A stretch of 64,000 bases of DNA from Domibacillus mangrovi (lineage in GTDB: Bacteria > Bacillota > Bacilli > Bacillales > Domibacillaceae), in contig NZ_MRWQ01000005.1 in the NCBI RefSeq assembly GCF_001906925.1, positions 372,001-436,000 on the forward strand. Reading direction: 5' to 3'. Shown piece by piece: positions 1 through 8,729 of this stretch. Position 1 is the stretch's first letter. Every line of letters starts with the position of its first letter. A model generated the notes under the pieces. The model was not told where the DNA came from and did not search any database. It worked only from the letters and a program-made list of their open reading frames with translations. The position numbers and the translations under genes were made by a program.

Positions 1-129
1 TACAAGAATTAATTTCTTTTGCTTCATCTTGCATCCCCTACTATTTCGCGCATTTTTTGGTTATGAATTCCATTTTTTTAATTTTAATGAATCTATGAAA
101 AGAATACAACCCTTTTCCTGAAATAATTG
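1..129. other. Intergenic left edge, no gene seen
   Basis: This AT-rich stretch lies downstream of the cobalt transporter ATPase gene. I see no open frame with a ribosome binding site and no clear hairpin followed by a T run, so the operon terminator may lie outside the window or be weak. Confidence 0.5.
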
Positions 130-930
130 TTACATTTTTGTCATCAATTGTTGAAGAATGCAAAGGGCATCTTTTTTTGTCAACGGATTTTCTCCACATA
201 AGCGTCCAATTTCAAATGCCCAGGGAATGTCTAGAGCAGAGGAGAGTGGCTCACTGAAAACAACGGAAGGCCGATCATGTTTCAACAGGCTGCCTTTATC
301 TAAAATAATGTATTCATCCGCCCATTCATAAGCAAAATCAACATGATGGGTTGATACGATGACGGTTTTGCCACGCTGGTGGAATGTGTGAATTAAAGCG
401 ATAAGTTTTTGCACATTCGCGGGGTCTAGTCCAGCTTCTGGTTCGTCCAAAATGAATACATCCGGATCCATCGCTGCTACCCCAGCGATAGCGGCACGCT
501 TTTTTTCACCTGCGCTAAGTGCATGCGGCGGTTTATGACGAAGATGCTCAATTCCACACGCCTTCATCGTTTCTGTTGCAGCTATTCTTGCCGCTTCTTT
601 CGTCCAGCCAAGCTGAAGCGGACCATACATCACATCTTCCTCTATTGTCGGTGCAAACAACTGCATATCCGGATTTTGCATCACAAAGCCGATTCTTCTT
701 CTCCATTTTTGCAGATGCTTTCTTTTGTAGATAAGCTCTTCCCCGTCCCATAAAATCGTACCGGCAGTTGGCTGCATTAATCCGGTTAAATGATGAAAAA
801 GTGTTGATTTTCCCGAACCGCTTTCACCGAGGACAGCTATTTTCACACCTTTTTTGATCGTCGTGTTGATTTGTTTTAATGCTTCTGTTCCATCAGGATA
901 AACGGAACAAATACTTTTTAATTCGATCAT
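130..930 (-). CDS. cbiO: Cobalt ECF transporter ATP-binding protein CbiO
   Basis: This is the ATPase of an energy-coupling-factor importer for cobalt, acting on the inner face of the membrane to drive uptake through CbiM/CbiQ. The 266-residue protein has Walker A GESGSGKST near residue 35, a Q-loop (VMQNPD), the ABC signature LSAGEKKRAA, Walker B VFILDEPEAG and an H-loop STHH. The ATG at 930 is chosen because GGAGG lies 8 nt upstream, whereas an in-frame ATG at 957 has no such site. It overlaps the cbiQ stop by ATGA. It is the last gene of cbiMNQO, which sits behind a cobalamin riboswitch, so cobalt (for B12) rather than nickel is the likely substrate. Confidence 0.9.
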   Translation of the reverse strand: MIELKSICSVYPDGTEALKQINTTIKKGVKIAVLGESGSGKSTLFHHLTGLMQPTAGTILWDGEELIYKRKHLQKWRRRIGFVMQNPDMQLFAPTIEEDVMYGPLQLGWTKEAARIAATETMKACGIEHLRHKPPHALSAGEKKRAAIAGVAAMDPDVFILDEPEAGLDPANVQKLIALIHTFHQRGKTVIVSTHHVDFAYEWADEYIILDKGSLLKHDRPSVVFSEPLSSALDIPWAFEIGRLCGENPLTKKDALCILQQLMTKM

Positions 931-1589
931 TTCTTTTTCCTCCAAATTGATTGCCATTCAGACGATGATATATAGTCCAAACCGCCGCGTAAATCGACAG
1001 CATGCTGTCTCTCATTCATTTCCATTAATGTTGATGTAAAGATATGAACGGCGGCTCTTGCAGCCATTTGAATACCCGGGCGTCCGGATCGCAGCGTCTG
1101 TGCCATCAGCACCTCGCTCTTTTTTTCCCACAATTGAAAAATAAAGCGATAGACGAGCGCCACAATGTCAATAAATAATGAAGGCAATTTACAAACATGC
1201 ATCAGCCAAATAATTTGTGTAAAAGGCGTTGTCAAAATAAACGCGTAGAGAGATGCGGCAGAAGCAAACGCCGCACAGGCTGTTTTCACAGCTTCTTGTA
1301 TAGTCTCTTTATTTGCGTATATAGATAACCAGCCTTCAAAAGAAAAAGCAATTGGCAAAACGCCGGCTATAATAAACGTAGCCGGCGCCATTAATAATCG
1401 CATATATAAAATGAGTGATACACCGCCCCTAGAAACAAATATGGAAGCCATGAACACTACAAATAGTGCTACGGCCGTTTCTCGCCATATTAAAGAAAGA
1501 AGCAGCATCGGTAAACAGATAGCCGCCTTTTCAGCGGGGTGAATGCGAGCGAAACGGCTGTTATATGCCGCGCGGTTGAGCACATTCAT
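927..1589 (-). CDS. cbiQ: Cobalt ECF transporter transmembrane protein CbiQ
   Basis: This 220-residue integral membrane protein matches the CbiQ/EcfT coupling subunit, which links the CbiM substrate component to the CbiO ATPase. Hydrophobic segments occupy about residues 22-130. Near residues 165-180 is the cytoplasmic coupling region with an S-G-R-P-G stretch (family motif Ala-Arg-Gly, here QTLRSGRPG). It begins with an ATG that overlaps the upstream cbiN stop (ATGA) and ends by overlapping cbiO in the same way, so the genes are translationally coupled. Confidence 0.88.
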   Translation of the reverse strand: MNVLNRAAYNSRFARIHPAEKAAICLPMLLLSLIWRETAVALFVVFMASIFVSRGGVSLILYMRLLMAPATFIIAGVLPIAFSFEGWLSIYANKETIQEAVKTACAAFASAASLYAFILTTPFTQIIWLMHVCKLPSLFIDIVALVYRFIFQLWEKKSEVLMAQTLRSGRPGIQMAARAAVHIFTSTLMEMNERQHAVDLRGGLDYISSSEWQSIWRKKK

Positions 1590-1864
1590 GATTTCTCTCT
1601 TTTCGAACGCGTGCGGATCGTTCCAATTACGTATCCAATTACGCCAGCGCCAAGAGCAGCTTGCAATGAAAAAAGAAGACTCTCCGTTTCACCGCCCGGC
1701 GGTTCAAAAACGGGTGTAGCCCACGGTTTATAGTCCGCTTGAATAGCCGTGATTTTTTCTTCTGCAAGACCGTCTGCCCCACCAAATTCACTGTCCTGCC
1801 ACATAAAAAGTGGAATGATAGCAATTGCCGCGGCTAACAAAAATAAGATGATGTTTTTTTTCAT
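1586..1864 (-). CDS. cbiN: Cobalt transport protein CbiN
   Basis: This is the small accessory subunit of the CbiMNQO cobalt importer. The 92-residue product starts [10 protein letters not shown] with one N-terminal membrane span, carries an extracytoplasmic loop of about 50 residues that includes a G-G-A-D-G stretch typical of CbiN, and ends in a second span with a basic tail. The ATG at 1864 overlaps the cbiM stop codon by ATGA. A longer in-frame start 45 nt upstream lies inside cbiM and is less likely. CbiN is thought to help load metal onto CbiM. Confidence 0.85.
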   Translation of the reverse strand: MKKNIILFLLAAAIAIIPLFMWQDSEFGGADGLAEEKITAIQADYKPWATPVFEPPGGETESLLFSLQAALGAGVIGYVIGTIRTRSKREKS

Positions 1865-2583
1865 GAGAAATGAACCCCTCTCAGCGATGTACGGTGCTTC
1901 TCTAACCAATTAACGGCAGCAGCTGTCAGCAATCCTTCACATACAGCAAGCGATACTTGTGTCACGGCGAAAATGCCCGCAAATTCAAGAAATGATGCAT
2001 ATACTCCGCCCGTTTCAGATGGAAAAGCAAGTGCCAGTTGCAAAGACGTAACGGTATAGGTTACGATATTTGCCGCAAAGGCCGTGAAAAAAGCATTCGT
2101 TCCCGCTTTCACGCCCGCTTTTTTCAACAGACGGTACACTGCGTATGCCGCAAATGGACCGGCAATCGCCATTGAAAAAGCATTCGCACCTAGCGTTGTA
2201 ATGCCTCCATGCGCGAGCAAAAGAGCCTGAAACAGTAGAACAATCATACCAAGTACGGTCATTGCTGACGGTCCAAACATCATTGTGCCAAGTGCTGTCC
2301 CGACCGGATGCGAACTACTGCCAGTCACAGAAGGAATTTTTAATGCGGATAAAACAAACGCAAAGGCACCAGCAAAACCGATCATAAGCTTCGCTTCCGG
2401 GTTTTCATCAATAGCTGTTTTTAACGTTTTTAATCCCCACAGAAAAAATGGTATAGTCAGGATCCACCAGAAAATAGCCCATCCTATGGGCAGAAATCCT
2501 TCCATAATGTGCATCGCCGCCGGTTCTGTGTAAGAGTTCAGCCAGAAAAAGACAGCAAGCAATAAAATGATTAATTTTTTCAT
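1861..2583 (-). CDS. cbiM: Cobalt ECF transporter substrate-specific component CbiM
   Basis: CbiM binds Co2+ outside the cell and passes it through the membrane together with CbiQ and CbiN. The 240-residue protein starts with a signal-peptide-like segment ([14 protein letters not shown]) followed by MHIMEGFLP. In this family the Met-His after processing provides metal ligands. Several membrane spans follow, with conserved His-containing loops such as [10 protein letters not shown] near residue 95. The ATG at 2583 has AGAGG 7 nt upstream. It is the first gene of the operon and lies about 300 nt downstream of a cobalamin riboswitch. Confidence 0.9.
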   Translation of the reverse strand: MKKLIILLLAVFFWLNSYTEPAAMHIMEGFLPIGWAIFWWILTIPFFLWGLKTLKTAIDENPEAKLMIGFAGAFAFVLSALKIPSVTGSSSHPVGTALGTMMFGPSAMTVLGMIVLLFQALLLAHGGITTLGANAFSMAIAGPFAAYAVYRLLKKAGVKAGTNAFFTAFAANIVTYTVTSLQLALAFPSETGGVYASFLEFAGIFAVTQVSLAVCEGLLTAAAVNWLEKHRTSLRGVHFS

Positions 2584-2774
2584 ACAATAGCCTCTTTTCA
2601 ATTAAATGAACGGGCTGCATCGATAAATACAGCAGCAAGTTCTTTGTTGGATGGAAAGCTGCACGTTCTAATTTCATGATAGTCCGGGGGCAAACTTTTA
2701 CAAATAAGAACGTACCGATTCATTTCGGTTAATTTCTATGTTGACGTATGTCGATCACTCCTTTTTCGGTAACG

Positions 2775-2809
2775 CAAAAAGCCCCCGCTTCTTTAATGGA
2801 GCAGGGGCA
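2775..2809 (-). terminator. Riboswitch-controlled intrinsic terminator
   Basis: On the minus strand GCCCCTGCT and AGCGGGGGC form a 9-bp stem with a 10-nt loop followed by five T residues. It lies between the cobalamin aptamer and cbiM, where a transcription-terminating expression platform is expected. Confidence 0.85.
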
Positions 2810-2879
2810 GAAAATCGCAAAAAAGACATACTTTATACGTATTCATCCCGTTCTTCCCACCGAAGAATAGTGTTTAGGC

Positions 2880-3047
2880 ATTAAAAGCAGGTCTCCTGGC
2901 TCGCGGTCCTTTTACTTTTGTCCTCCTTCCCGGTGTATGCACCAGTGGGTATAGACAATTTCATCGCGCTTACAGTAGCGGGGGCTGCATCGGATTCACA
3001 CCGATTTCCCTATTATCCCGGACGTTCGAACTCCGGGCACTTTTAAT
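2880..3047 (-). promoter_or_regulatory. Cobalamin riboswitch
   Basis: Read on the minus strand, this leader shows the hallmark cobalamin aptamer elements in order: GTGCCCGGAG near the 5' side, AGGGAAatcGGTGtgAatCC, the CCCCGCTACTG core, CACTGGTGC, GGGAAGG, and a closing GAGCCAGGAGACCTGC. It precedes cbiMNQO with an intrinsic terminator between. Adenosylcobalamin binding is expected to stop transcription of the cobalt importer when B12 is plentiful. Confidence 0.93.
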
Positions 3048-3160
3048 GTTTCATATTTAGTTTTATTTTCCTAGTCAAGGATAGCAGGAAATATATTATT
3101 TTGACAAGGGAAAATTCATTAATTCAGTAAAAAATGGATTAGTTGTTCATAAACCAAGTA

Positions 3161-3186
3161 AAAAAAGCGCCAAAGTATCGCGCTTC
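3161..3186 (-). terminator. Terminator after the PepSY gene
   Basis: The minus strand AGCGC...GCGCT stem with a 9-nt loop is followed by seven T residues, just past the stop of the PepSY-domain gene at 3193. Confidence 0.75.
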
Positions 3187-3192
3187 TTCAAC

Positions 3193-3702
3193 TTAATCAT
3201 CTGTATCGGTTTCGCCGACTGTTGCTTCACCGGTTGCACCGTTTACATACACGTCCGTTTCTGTTTTACTGTCACGAATTTCAATTTTATAATGGCCGTC
3301 GTCAAGTTCCACTTCAGTTACGTCACCTTTTACTTTTTTCTTCGCAGCCGCAATCGCTTCTTCTTGTTTAACCGTTACATTTACTGCCTCATTGTTATCA
3401 TCATCGTCGTCATGATCATCACGTTCTATTTTCAATATTTCCCCTGTGTCTCCATCAATGGCGATATCATGATGATTTGTATCTACTTCATAAACAGGTC
3501 CATTCCATTCGTGCTCAAGTTCAATGCTTTCCACGACCGCTTTCGTTTCTTTTTCAGCGATCGCTTTTGCTTCTTCCATCGTCAATTTCGCACCCACACT
3601 CGGCACTTCCGCTTGAATTTTATCTGTTTGAACACCCCATACAGCTCCTCCACCAATAAGCCCTAATGCTAATAATCCGCCTGTCATTGTACGTTTTTTC
3701 AT
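3193..3702 (-). CDS. PepSY-domain exported protein (YkoI/YkoJ-like)
   Basis: This 169-residue protein has an N-terminal hydrophobic segment after MKKRTMTGG, so it is exported or membrane-anchored. Two PepSY repeats follow, roughly residues 35-92 and 103-160, each with an E/A-rich helix and a V-D-x-x-T/G-E-I-L strand pair. A run of aspartates (DDHDDDDDNNE) links them. The ATG at 3702 is preceded by AAGGAGG. It lies 93 nt downstream of another PepSY gene and a two-component pair, an arrangement like B. subtilis ykoG-ykoH-ykoI-ykoJ. PepSY domains are thought to inhibit peptidases. The actual target is not known. Confidence 0.75.
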   Translation of the reverse strand: MKKRTMTGGLLALGLIGGGAVWGVQTDKIQAEVPSVGAKLTMEEAKAIAEKETKAVVESIELEHEWNGPVYEVDTNHHDIAIDGDTGEILKIERDDHDDDDDNNEAVNVTVKQEEAIAAAKKKVKGDVTEVELDDGHYKIEIRDSKTETDVYVNGATGEATVGETDTDD

Positions 3703-3795
3703 GTTTTTTTCCTCCTTGTTTTTTGATCTTGCTTCTATCATAGCCTCGCAAGATGAGAAAATAAGGTTAGAAAAATGAGAGTTCGATGAGAGACA

Positions 3796-4326
3796 TTAAT
3801 CATCCCATGAAATGGACATAATCTCACCAGAAATGACATTCACCTGCACGATTGCCTCGTCACCGTTTGCAAGATCAATATCGACAATAAACGAACCCGC
3901 TTCGTCCTCGTCGCCCATTTCAATTTCATCGATCGTACCAGGCACTTCACGGAGCGCAATTTCTCCGGCTTCCGCTTCTGTCAACGGTCCTGATTCCTTC
4001 GCTGGATCTATTTCTTCTCTAAGTGCATACTCTTCTTCAATTCCCGACTCTTTATATTCCTTCACTCGCTCTGATACTCGAATCATCTTCTGAAGTTCAC
4101 CCGTCTCGCTATCGACGGTTATCACATATTGCTCTTTGGCCACTTCAATCGTATACACATACTGCCCATCTCTCTCAGCTGATTTTGTCACTGTGCCGTT
4201 ATACAGCTCGGCCAGCTGCTCACCTGCTTCCGTCATCGTAACGTTCGGCGTCGTCCCATTCCGATATATAAAAAAAAGAGCCGCCGCAGCTGTTAAGACA
4301 GCGATTGTGATCCAAACTTTTTTCAT
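3796..4326 (-). CDS. PepSY-domain membrane-anchored protein
   Basis: The 176-residue product begins with one membrane span (ITIAVLTAAAALFFIY) followed by an extracytoplasmic part with two PepSY-type units at about residues 35-85 and 115-175. It starts 6 nt after the histidine kinase stop, so it is almost certainly in the same transcript. This placement suggests a role in the signal sensed or controlled by the kinase. It resembles YkoI/YkoJ, but which of the two cannot be decided by eye. Confidence 0.75.
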   Translation of the reverse strand: MKKVWITIAVLTAAAALFFIYRNGTTPNVTMTEAGEQLAELYNGTVTKSAERDGQYVYTIEVAKEQYVITVDSETGELQKMIRVSERVKEYKESGIEEEYALREEIDPAKESGPLTEAEAGEIALREVPGTIDEIEMGDEDEAGSFIVDIDLANGDEAIVQVNVISGEIMSISWDD

Positions 4327-4332
4327 TTCTCT

Positions 4333-5706
4333 TCACTCCGTTTTTTCATTCATTGTAGCCATGTATTCTGAGATATCGCTAAGAGTGATGATCGCCGTCG
4401 TCCCTTTTCCTTCTTTACTTTCTATTTTCACATCGGTTCCAATCGCAACCCCTATATCTTTAGCCAACGACAGTCCAAGACCAAACCCGCCCGTTTTGCG
4501 AGAACGTGCTTTATCAACTCGGTAAAAACGATCAAATATCTTATCAATGTCACCAGATGGAATACCAATGCCTTTATCAATGACACGAATTTCATTTTTT
4601 TCAACAAGAAGGCAAATCTCCTTATCCGAATATTTACGGGCATTGTCAAGAAAAATGTACAGAATTTGGCGTAACTTCGCACGATCAGTCCATACAGTAA
4701 TGGATGCATATACCTTTACATCAACACGCCGATCATACGCTTTTTCAAACGATTCCGCGGCCTCCTTTACAAATGACGCTACGTGTACAGGCTCTTTTTG
4801 AATGTTCCATGATTCATCGTGCCGTGCAAGCGTTAATAGCTGCTGCGTTAATTCTTTCATCCGCACCGCTTCCTCATGAATCGCTTCAACAGATTCATCA
4901 AATAAATCCGGCCGGTCTTTCCCTCGCCGCCTTAACAAATTTGCATACGATTCAACGACCGTCAGTGGCGTCTTTAATTCATGTGATGCATTTTGTACAA
5001 ATGCTTCCTGCTTCACATAGTTTTTTTTCAGCTGCTCCATCATGTCGTTAAATGTTTCCGCCATTTCATTCAATTCATCATTTTGTTTGCTATTCATTTT
5101 AATCTGTTCATACTGGCCGCTTTCTCGTATGTGGCGCATCGTTTGCGTCATACTCGCAATCGGATTGGAAATGACTGCCCCAAGCACACGTGCTGATAGG
5201 ACAGCTGGAATAACCGCTAAAATGGACGTAGCGATTAACACGATTCGCAAAATACTGAGAATGCGGTCAGTCGCCTGCAAATTTTCCATTATTTCTAATG
5301 ACGCTACGTCCCCATTTCGCCAAATGACAGGTGATGTCACACGTGCATAGCGTGCGCTTCCAACCTCCAGCACACTTCGCTGTTCGGCCGTTTCGTATAC
5401 AGCTTCACGCTCGCGCAAATCGATGGCTCCGGGTGAGGCAGAAACACCGTCCACTGTCGAATCTGGTAAAATAATGCGCACCATCCCGTCCGCCGGCGCA
5501 TATGCCCGAAGCAATTCAGCACTTGACACGGCAACAGCTGGATTCGAAACACCCGTCATGATTCGTCTCGCTTCTGTCGCTGTCCGCTCAAGATCTGCTT
5601 CTTTTAACATGATGCCGGCTGCAAAATAGACTGCCGTATTCATGAGAATGACGATGACAATGAGCAATACACTCGTCCCGAGATGAATTTTGTTTTTTAA
5701 CTTCAT
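4333..5706 (-). CDS. Sensor histidine kinase (YkoH-like)
   Basis: A membrane sensor kinase of 457 residues has a first span at about residues 8-32, an extracytoplasmic domain of roughly 120 residues, a second span near 155-178, and HAMP linker, HisKA domain (NASHELKTPLTVV, with the phospho-accepting His) and HATPase_c domain with N-box FLDNARKYS, G1 DKGIGIP and G2 GLGLSL. The ATG at 5706 shares one base with the stop of the response regulator gene, so the two are coupled. The signal is unknown, but the co-transcribed PepSY proteins suggest an envelope-related cue. Confidence 0.88.
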   Translation of the reverse strand: MKLKNKIHLGTSVLLIVIVILMNTAVYFAAGIMLKEADLERTATEARRIMTGVSNPAVAVSSAELLRAYAPADGMVRIILPDSTVDGVSASPGAIDLREREAVYETAEQRSVLEVGSARYARVTSPVIWRNGDVASLEIMENLQATDRILSILRIVLIATSILAVIPAVLSARVLGAVISNPIASMTQTMRHIRESGQYEQIKMNSKQNDELNEMAETFNDMMEQLKKNYVKQEAFVQNASHELKTPLTVVESYANLLRRRGKDRPDLFDESVEAIHEEAVRMKELTQQLLTLARHDESWNIQKEPVHVASFVKEAAESFEKAYDRRVDVKVYASITVWTDRAKLRQILYIFLDNARKYSDKEICLLVEKNEIRVIDKGIGIPSGDIDKIFDRFYRVDKARSRKTGGFGLGLSLAKDIGVAIGTDVKIESKEGKGTTAIITLSDISEYMATMNEKTE

Positions 5707-6374
5707 CAATCTTTTAATACGTAGCCGATGCCGCGGACTGTATGAATAAGCGGCACCTCAAACGATTTATCCATTTTATTCCGCAAATAACGGATATACA
5801 CGTCGACCACGTTCGTGTCCCCATAGTAATCGTATCCCCACACACCATCGAGCAGCTGTTCTCGAGATAACACATGGCGCTTATTTTTCAATAAATAGAG
5901 AAGTAAATCGTATTCACGCGGCGTCAAATCAATCGATTCACCCGCACGGGTCACGTCACGTGACTCTTCATTCAGGAATAGATCCCCGGCGGTTAGTACC
6001 ATCGTTTGAACCGACTTGCGAAGGGCTGCCCGAATTCTCGCAAGCAATTCATCCATATCAAATGGTTTTGTCACATAGTCACTCGCGCCGATATCAAGAC
6101 CTTCCACTTTGTCCGTCACTGTGTCTTTCGCCGTCAGCATAATAACGGGTACATCACTTCCTTGACGAATGCGGCGCAGGACACCCATTCCATCCATTCC
6201 CGGCAGCATAACATCAAGGAGAACAAGATCAAATGCCCCTTCACGAAAAGCTGCAATGCCATCAAGCCCGTCAAATGTTTTTTTCGTTTCATACCCTTCA
6301 TGTTCCAGTTCTAGTTCAAGCACGCGGGCGATCCGTTCTTCGTCTTCTATAATTAAAATACGCTGTGCGCTCAC
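5706..6374 (-). CDS. OmpR-family response regulator (YkoG-like)
   Basis: The 222-residue protein has a receiver domain (acidic pair IIEDEERI, phosphorylation Asp in LVLLDVMLPG, Lys in MLTAKDT) and an OmpR-type winged-helix domain ending in HTVRGIGYVLKD. The GTG at 6374 is chosen because GGGGAG lies 8 nt upstream and the resulting length is normal for the family. An ATG farther upstream would add 25 residues that do not resemble a receiver domain. It heads the operon of regulator, kinase and two PepSY genes. Confidence 0.88.
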   Translation of the reverse strand: MSAQRILIIEDEERIARVLELELEHEGYETKKTFDGLDGIAAFREGAFDLVLLDVMLPGMDGMGVLRRIRQGSDVPVIMLTAKDTVTDKVEGLDIGASDYVTKPFDMDELLARIRAALRKSVQTMVLTAGDLFLNEESRDVTRAGESIDLTPREYDLLLYLLKNKRHVLSREQLLDGVWGYDYYGDTNVVDVYIRYLRNKMDKSFEVPLIHTVRGIGYVLKD

Positions 6375-6434
6375 ATTCAGGTCTCCCCTTTCGTTACTAT
6401 TTATTATCGTTGCAGCAGTGTGTTTTGTCCAAAA

Positions 6435-6465
6435 GAAAGGACGGTCCACAAGGAACCGTCCTTTT
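6435..6465. terminator. Bidirectional hairpin between regulator operon and TetR gene
   Basis: A 12-bp near-perfect stem (AAAGGACGGTCC / GGAACCGTCCTTT) with a 4-nt loop lies just past the TetR gene stop. The minus strand carries TTTCTTTT after it. Confidence 0.7.
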
Positions 6466-6467
6466 AT

Positions 6468-7304
6468 TCATTCGTTTAAAAAGTCATGTATCAGCGTCTT
6501 TAGTTCTTCGTTTTGTTTCACATCCTCCAGTACCACTTCAATGACGTGGCGGCGTGGTTCCGGCGCCTGCAGTTCATCCTGTAAAAACGACAGAAGTTCT
6601 TCCTGATCAGAGTCTCCTGCATCCTGCATCACACCGATTTTTCGCATCAGTACGCTTTTCTTATTTTCCCGATATAATGTTTTTTCCGGCATCCACCGTT
6701 CTAGAATGCTTGAATCAAAAAGCTGATCACCTGTCTTCATCACATCTTGCACGACTGATTCGACGCGGCGCATCGCATAGCCAATAATGACATCAAGCTC
6801 TAATTTCTCTTCAACCGCTACAACAAAATGAACCATATTTTGCACAAGACCGAACAATGTAACTGCTAAATCCGTTGAATACGGCTGTACCTTTTCGCCA
6901 AATACTTCGATCATCCGCCTTTGTATCCATCGCAGTTCTGTTAAATGATGCTGCTTCACAAACTTTTTCAGCTCCGCATCTTCCGACACAAATACTCCTT
7001 GAAAAAGCACAAACAAATTATTCTCTTTATTCACTTCCATTTTCACTTTAATCTGCTCGACAAACACTTCTTTATCGTGAACCGTCCGCCCGGCAAGCAT
7101 ACTTATCCGTCGTTCATCCGTTTCACTATTAATTTTTTCAAAAATGCTTATTAATAGCTCATTTTTCGACAAGAAATAATTATAAAATGTTCCTTTCGAA
7201 ATACCGCTTTCCTCTAAAATATCTTGCACGGATGTGGCTACATATCCTTTTTTAACAAATAGCGCATGTGCGGCCGCCATTACCTTTTTCTTTCGTTCAT
7301 TCAA
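6468..7304 (-). CDS. TetR-family transcriptional regulator
   Basis: The N-terminus (residues 1-55) is a TetR helix-turn-helix domain with GYVATSVQDILEESGISKGT and FYNYFLSKNEL. The rest is a long ligand-binding part. At 278 residues it is longer than most TetR proteins (about 190-220), with an extra acidic C-terminal region from about residue 215. The TTG start has AGAGGAAG upstream at 9 nt. An ATG 4 nt downstream is out of frame. It is read toward the regulator operon and separated from it by a hairpin. No target operon is adjacent, so its function is open. Confidence 0.85.
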   Translation of the reverse strand: MNERKKKVMAAAHALFVKKGYVATSVQDILEESGISKGTFYNYFLSKNELLISIFEKINSETDERRISMLAGRTVHDKEVFVEQIKVKMEVNKENNLFVLFQGVFVSEDAELKKFVKQHHLTELRWIQRRMIEVFGEKVQPYSTDLAVTLFGLVQNMVHFVVAVEEKLELDVIIGYAMRRVESVVQDVMKTGDQLFDSSILERWMPEKTLYRENKKSVLMRKIGVMQDAGDSDQEELLSFLQDELQAPEPRRHVIEVVLEDVKQNEELKTLIHDFLNE

Positions 7305-7620
7305 TTCGTTACACTTCCTCTAGTTTGAACTCATGGTCTAAACATACATTAGCGGAAATTTTCGTTCACTTCAATACTTTCAAAATCATTCACTTAATCA
7401 TTTGTACTATACGTATAGTTTAAATATTTGTTATAATAACTGTCTAATGAATGAAAAACAAGGTCTTCGAATCGAATAAGAGACCCTGTTTTTATCTTTT
7501 TTAGGCGCTTCATCTCCCTCTTCCATTTTGTACAGGGCGTAGCCCAAATATAAGTGGGAGATGAAGCGCCTTTTTGCGTATCAAAACATGTGTTTATATG
7601 GTATATTCCTCCTGTACAAG
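7305..7620. other. Intergenic region with two strong hairpins
   Basis: No supported gene lies here. At 7452-7493 a GGTCT...AGACC stem is followed by TTTTT on the plus strand. At 7503-7518 and 7556-7571 there is a perfect 16-bp inverted repeat (AGGCGCTTCATCTCCC and its complement) with a 37-nt loop and a following TTTTT. An open frame on the minus strand across 7394-7825 runs through these palindromes and is not credible. Confidence 0.6.
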
Positions 7621-7880
7621 TTGTTCTTTGAAAACTGAAGATATGAGGTTCTAGCAGGAAAAAACGGCTGCTAAGTAAAATCTTCAACGTTCTCATCCCC
7701 CACACGTACCGAAGTCGCGAAAACCAAGCTAAAGTAGGGCCTGTGGCAAGTCCAACGTACATGATATTTTGTGCTTTCACCGTAGGGACTACGGGTAGAG
7801 CCTGCTCAATAACGGGGGGATACACAGGTGTTCGCAGGAATCCCCCACTTCAAGCGTTAGCTAAGTGGGGGTAGTTCAAT
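7620..7880 (+). mobile_element. Solo IS200/IS605-type right end (putative omega-RNA region)
   Basis: The stretch ends in a hairpin CCCCCACTT...AAGTGGGGG (7842-7871), the kind of imperfect palindrome found at the right end of IS200/IS605 elements. The sequence before it, in the plus frame, reads FTVGTTGRACSITGG. This looks like the degenerate C-terminal extension of TnpB genes, where the RNA guide scaffold is encoded. No intact tnpA or tnpB is present. I infer a remnant or a solo end. The family assignment rests on pattern only. Confidence 0.45.
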
Positions 7881-7912
7881 TCTGATCAACTTTCATCTTT
7901 ATCTTATCCCAC

Positions 7913-8098
7913 CTATCTTTTAAATGTTTCGTAATAGGCTAACTTGTCCAGCTCCGTTATGACAATCAGTTCATACGACAGCAAATTATTTCCTGCGGCC
8001 GCTAAATACCTAGCATGGACCATTCACTCCAATGCGTCTTTGTCAATTTCCAGCTGTTCAAATACCGTTATTTCCCCTGCGGTCTTCAATCGCTTCAT
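7913..8098 (-). pseudogene. Small gene interrupted by an in-frame TGA
   Basis: From the ATG at 8098 (GGAAAGGG upstream) the frame reads MKRLKTAGEITVFEQLE, meets TGA at codon 25, then continues without further stops as MVHARYLAAAGNNLLSYEL to a TAG at 7913. The full 61-codon frame has protein-like composition on both sides of the stop. I do not recognise the family. It may be a decayed small gene or chance. Confidence 0.35.
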
Positions 8099-8176
8099 GT
8101 ACATTCATTCCCTTTCCTGTTTATCTGATTTTTCAGACTAATGAGATCAGTTACTCTTACTGAATAGTTTCATCGC

Positions 8177-8215
8177 TAAAAACACCCTTCGCTTGAATTC
8201 GGCGAGGGCGTTTTT
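8177..8215 (-). terminator. Terminator of the DinB gene
   Basis: A long stem (AAAAACGCCCTCGCC paired with AAGCGAAGGGTGTTTTT) lies just past the stop at 8218 on the minus strand. Confidence 0.8.
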
Positions 8216-8217
8216 GC

Positions 8218-8667
8218 TTACTTCACTGCATTTGTTAATGATTTAATAATTCCAAGATGCATGCCTTCATGCCATGTGACAAACTGAAGAATCGCTTCAA
8301 CCGTCGTCATCTCAAAGCCAGCAATCGTCACTGGATTTGAACTTCGTTTTTCTGAAAAATGCGCTTTAACACGGCCTACTTGCTGCCCAAGTGCCTTTAC
8401 TATTTCCTCTGCTTCTGGTACGTCGCCTGTCCATTCAGATGGACGTGTTCCATTTCCAAATAGAGCGCCCCACTCGGGTCGTTCGATCTCATAGCTGTCA
8501 TCCACCCTATGTAATAGCGCTTCTGTTATAAAATAAACATGTCCCGCATTCCAGTGAATCGTATTTGAATAGCCAGAAGGCTGCTCGTCCCACTTTTCTT
8601 TCGGTGCCTGCTCCAGTGTACCAATTGTAGCCGCACGTGAAAATCCAAATTGTTTCATTGATTCCAT
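8218..8667 (-). CDS. DinB-family protein
   Basis: This 149-residue protein matches the DinB/YfiT-like four-helix bundle family. It has a His in the early NTIHWNAGHVYFI segment (about residue 42) and a WHEGMHLGII motif near the C-terminus, giving the His triad that binds a divalent metal in the family. The ATG at 8667 follows AAAGGAGTG at normal spacing, and upstream in-frame starts lack a site. Family members are often thiol-dependent transferases or of unknown role. The following methyltransferase gene is read in the same direction about 60 nt upstream. Confidence 0.82.
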   Translation of the reverse strand: MESMKQFGFSRAATIGTLEQAPKEKWDEQPSGYSNTIHWNAGHVYFITEALLHRVDDSYEIERPEWGALFGNGTRPSEWTGDVPEAEEIVKALGQQVGRVKAHFSEKRSSNPVTIAGFEMTTVEAILQFVTWHEGMHLGIIKSLTNAVK

Positions 8668-8729
8668 CAAAATCACTCCTTTATGTAAACATACAAACAC
8701 ATCATAATACATACTTCCTATCATGCAAA

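Noticed and set aside
7394-7825. 143-codon open frame on the minus strand
   Set aside because: It runs antisense through two terminator-like palindromes and the IS-like end, has no ribosome binding site and no family resemblance.
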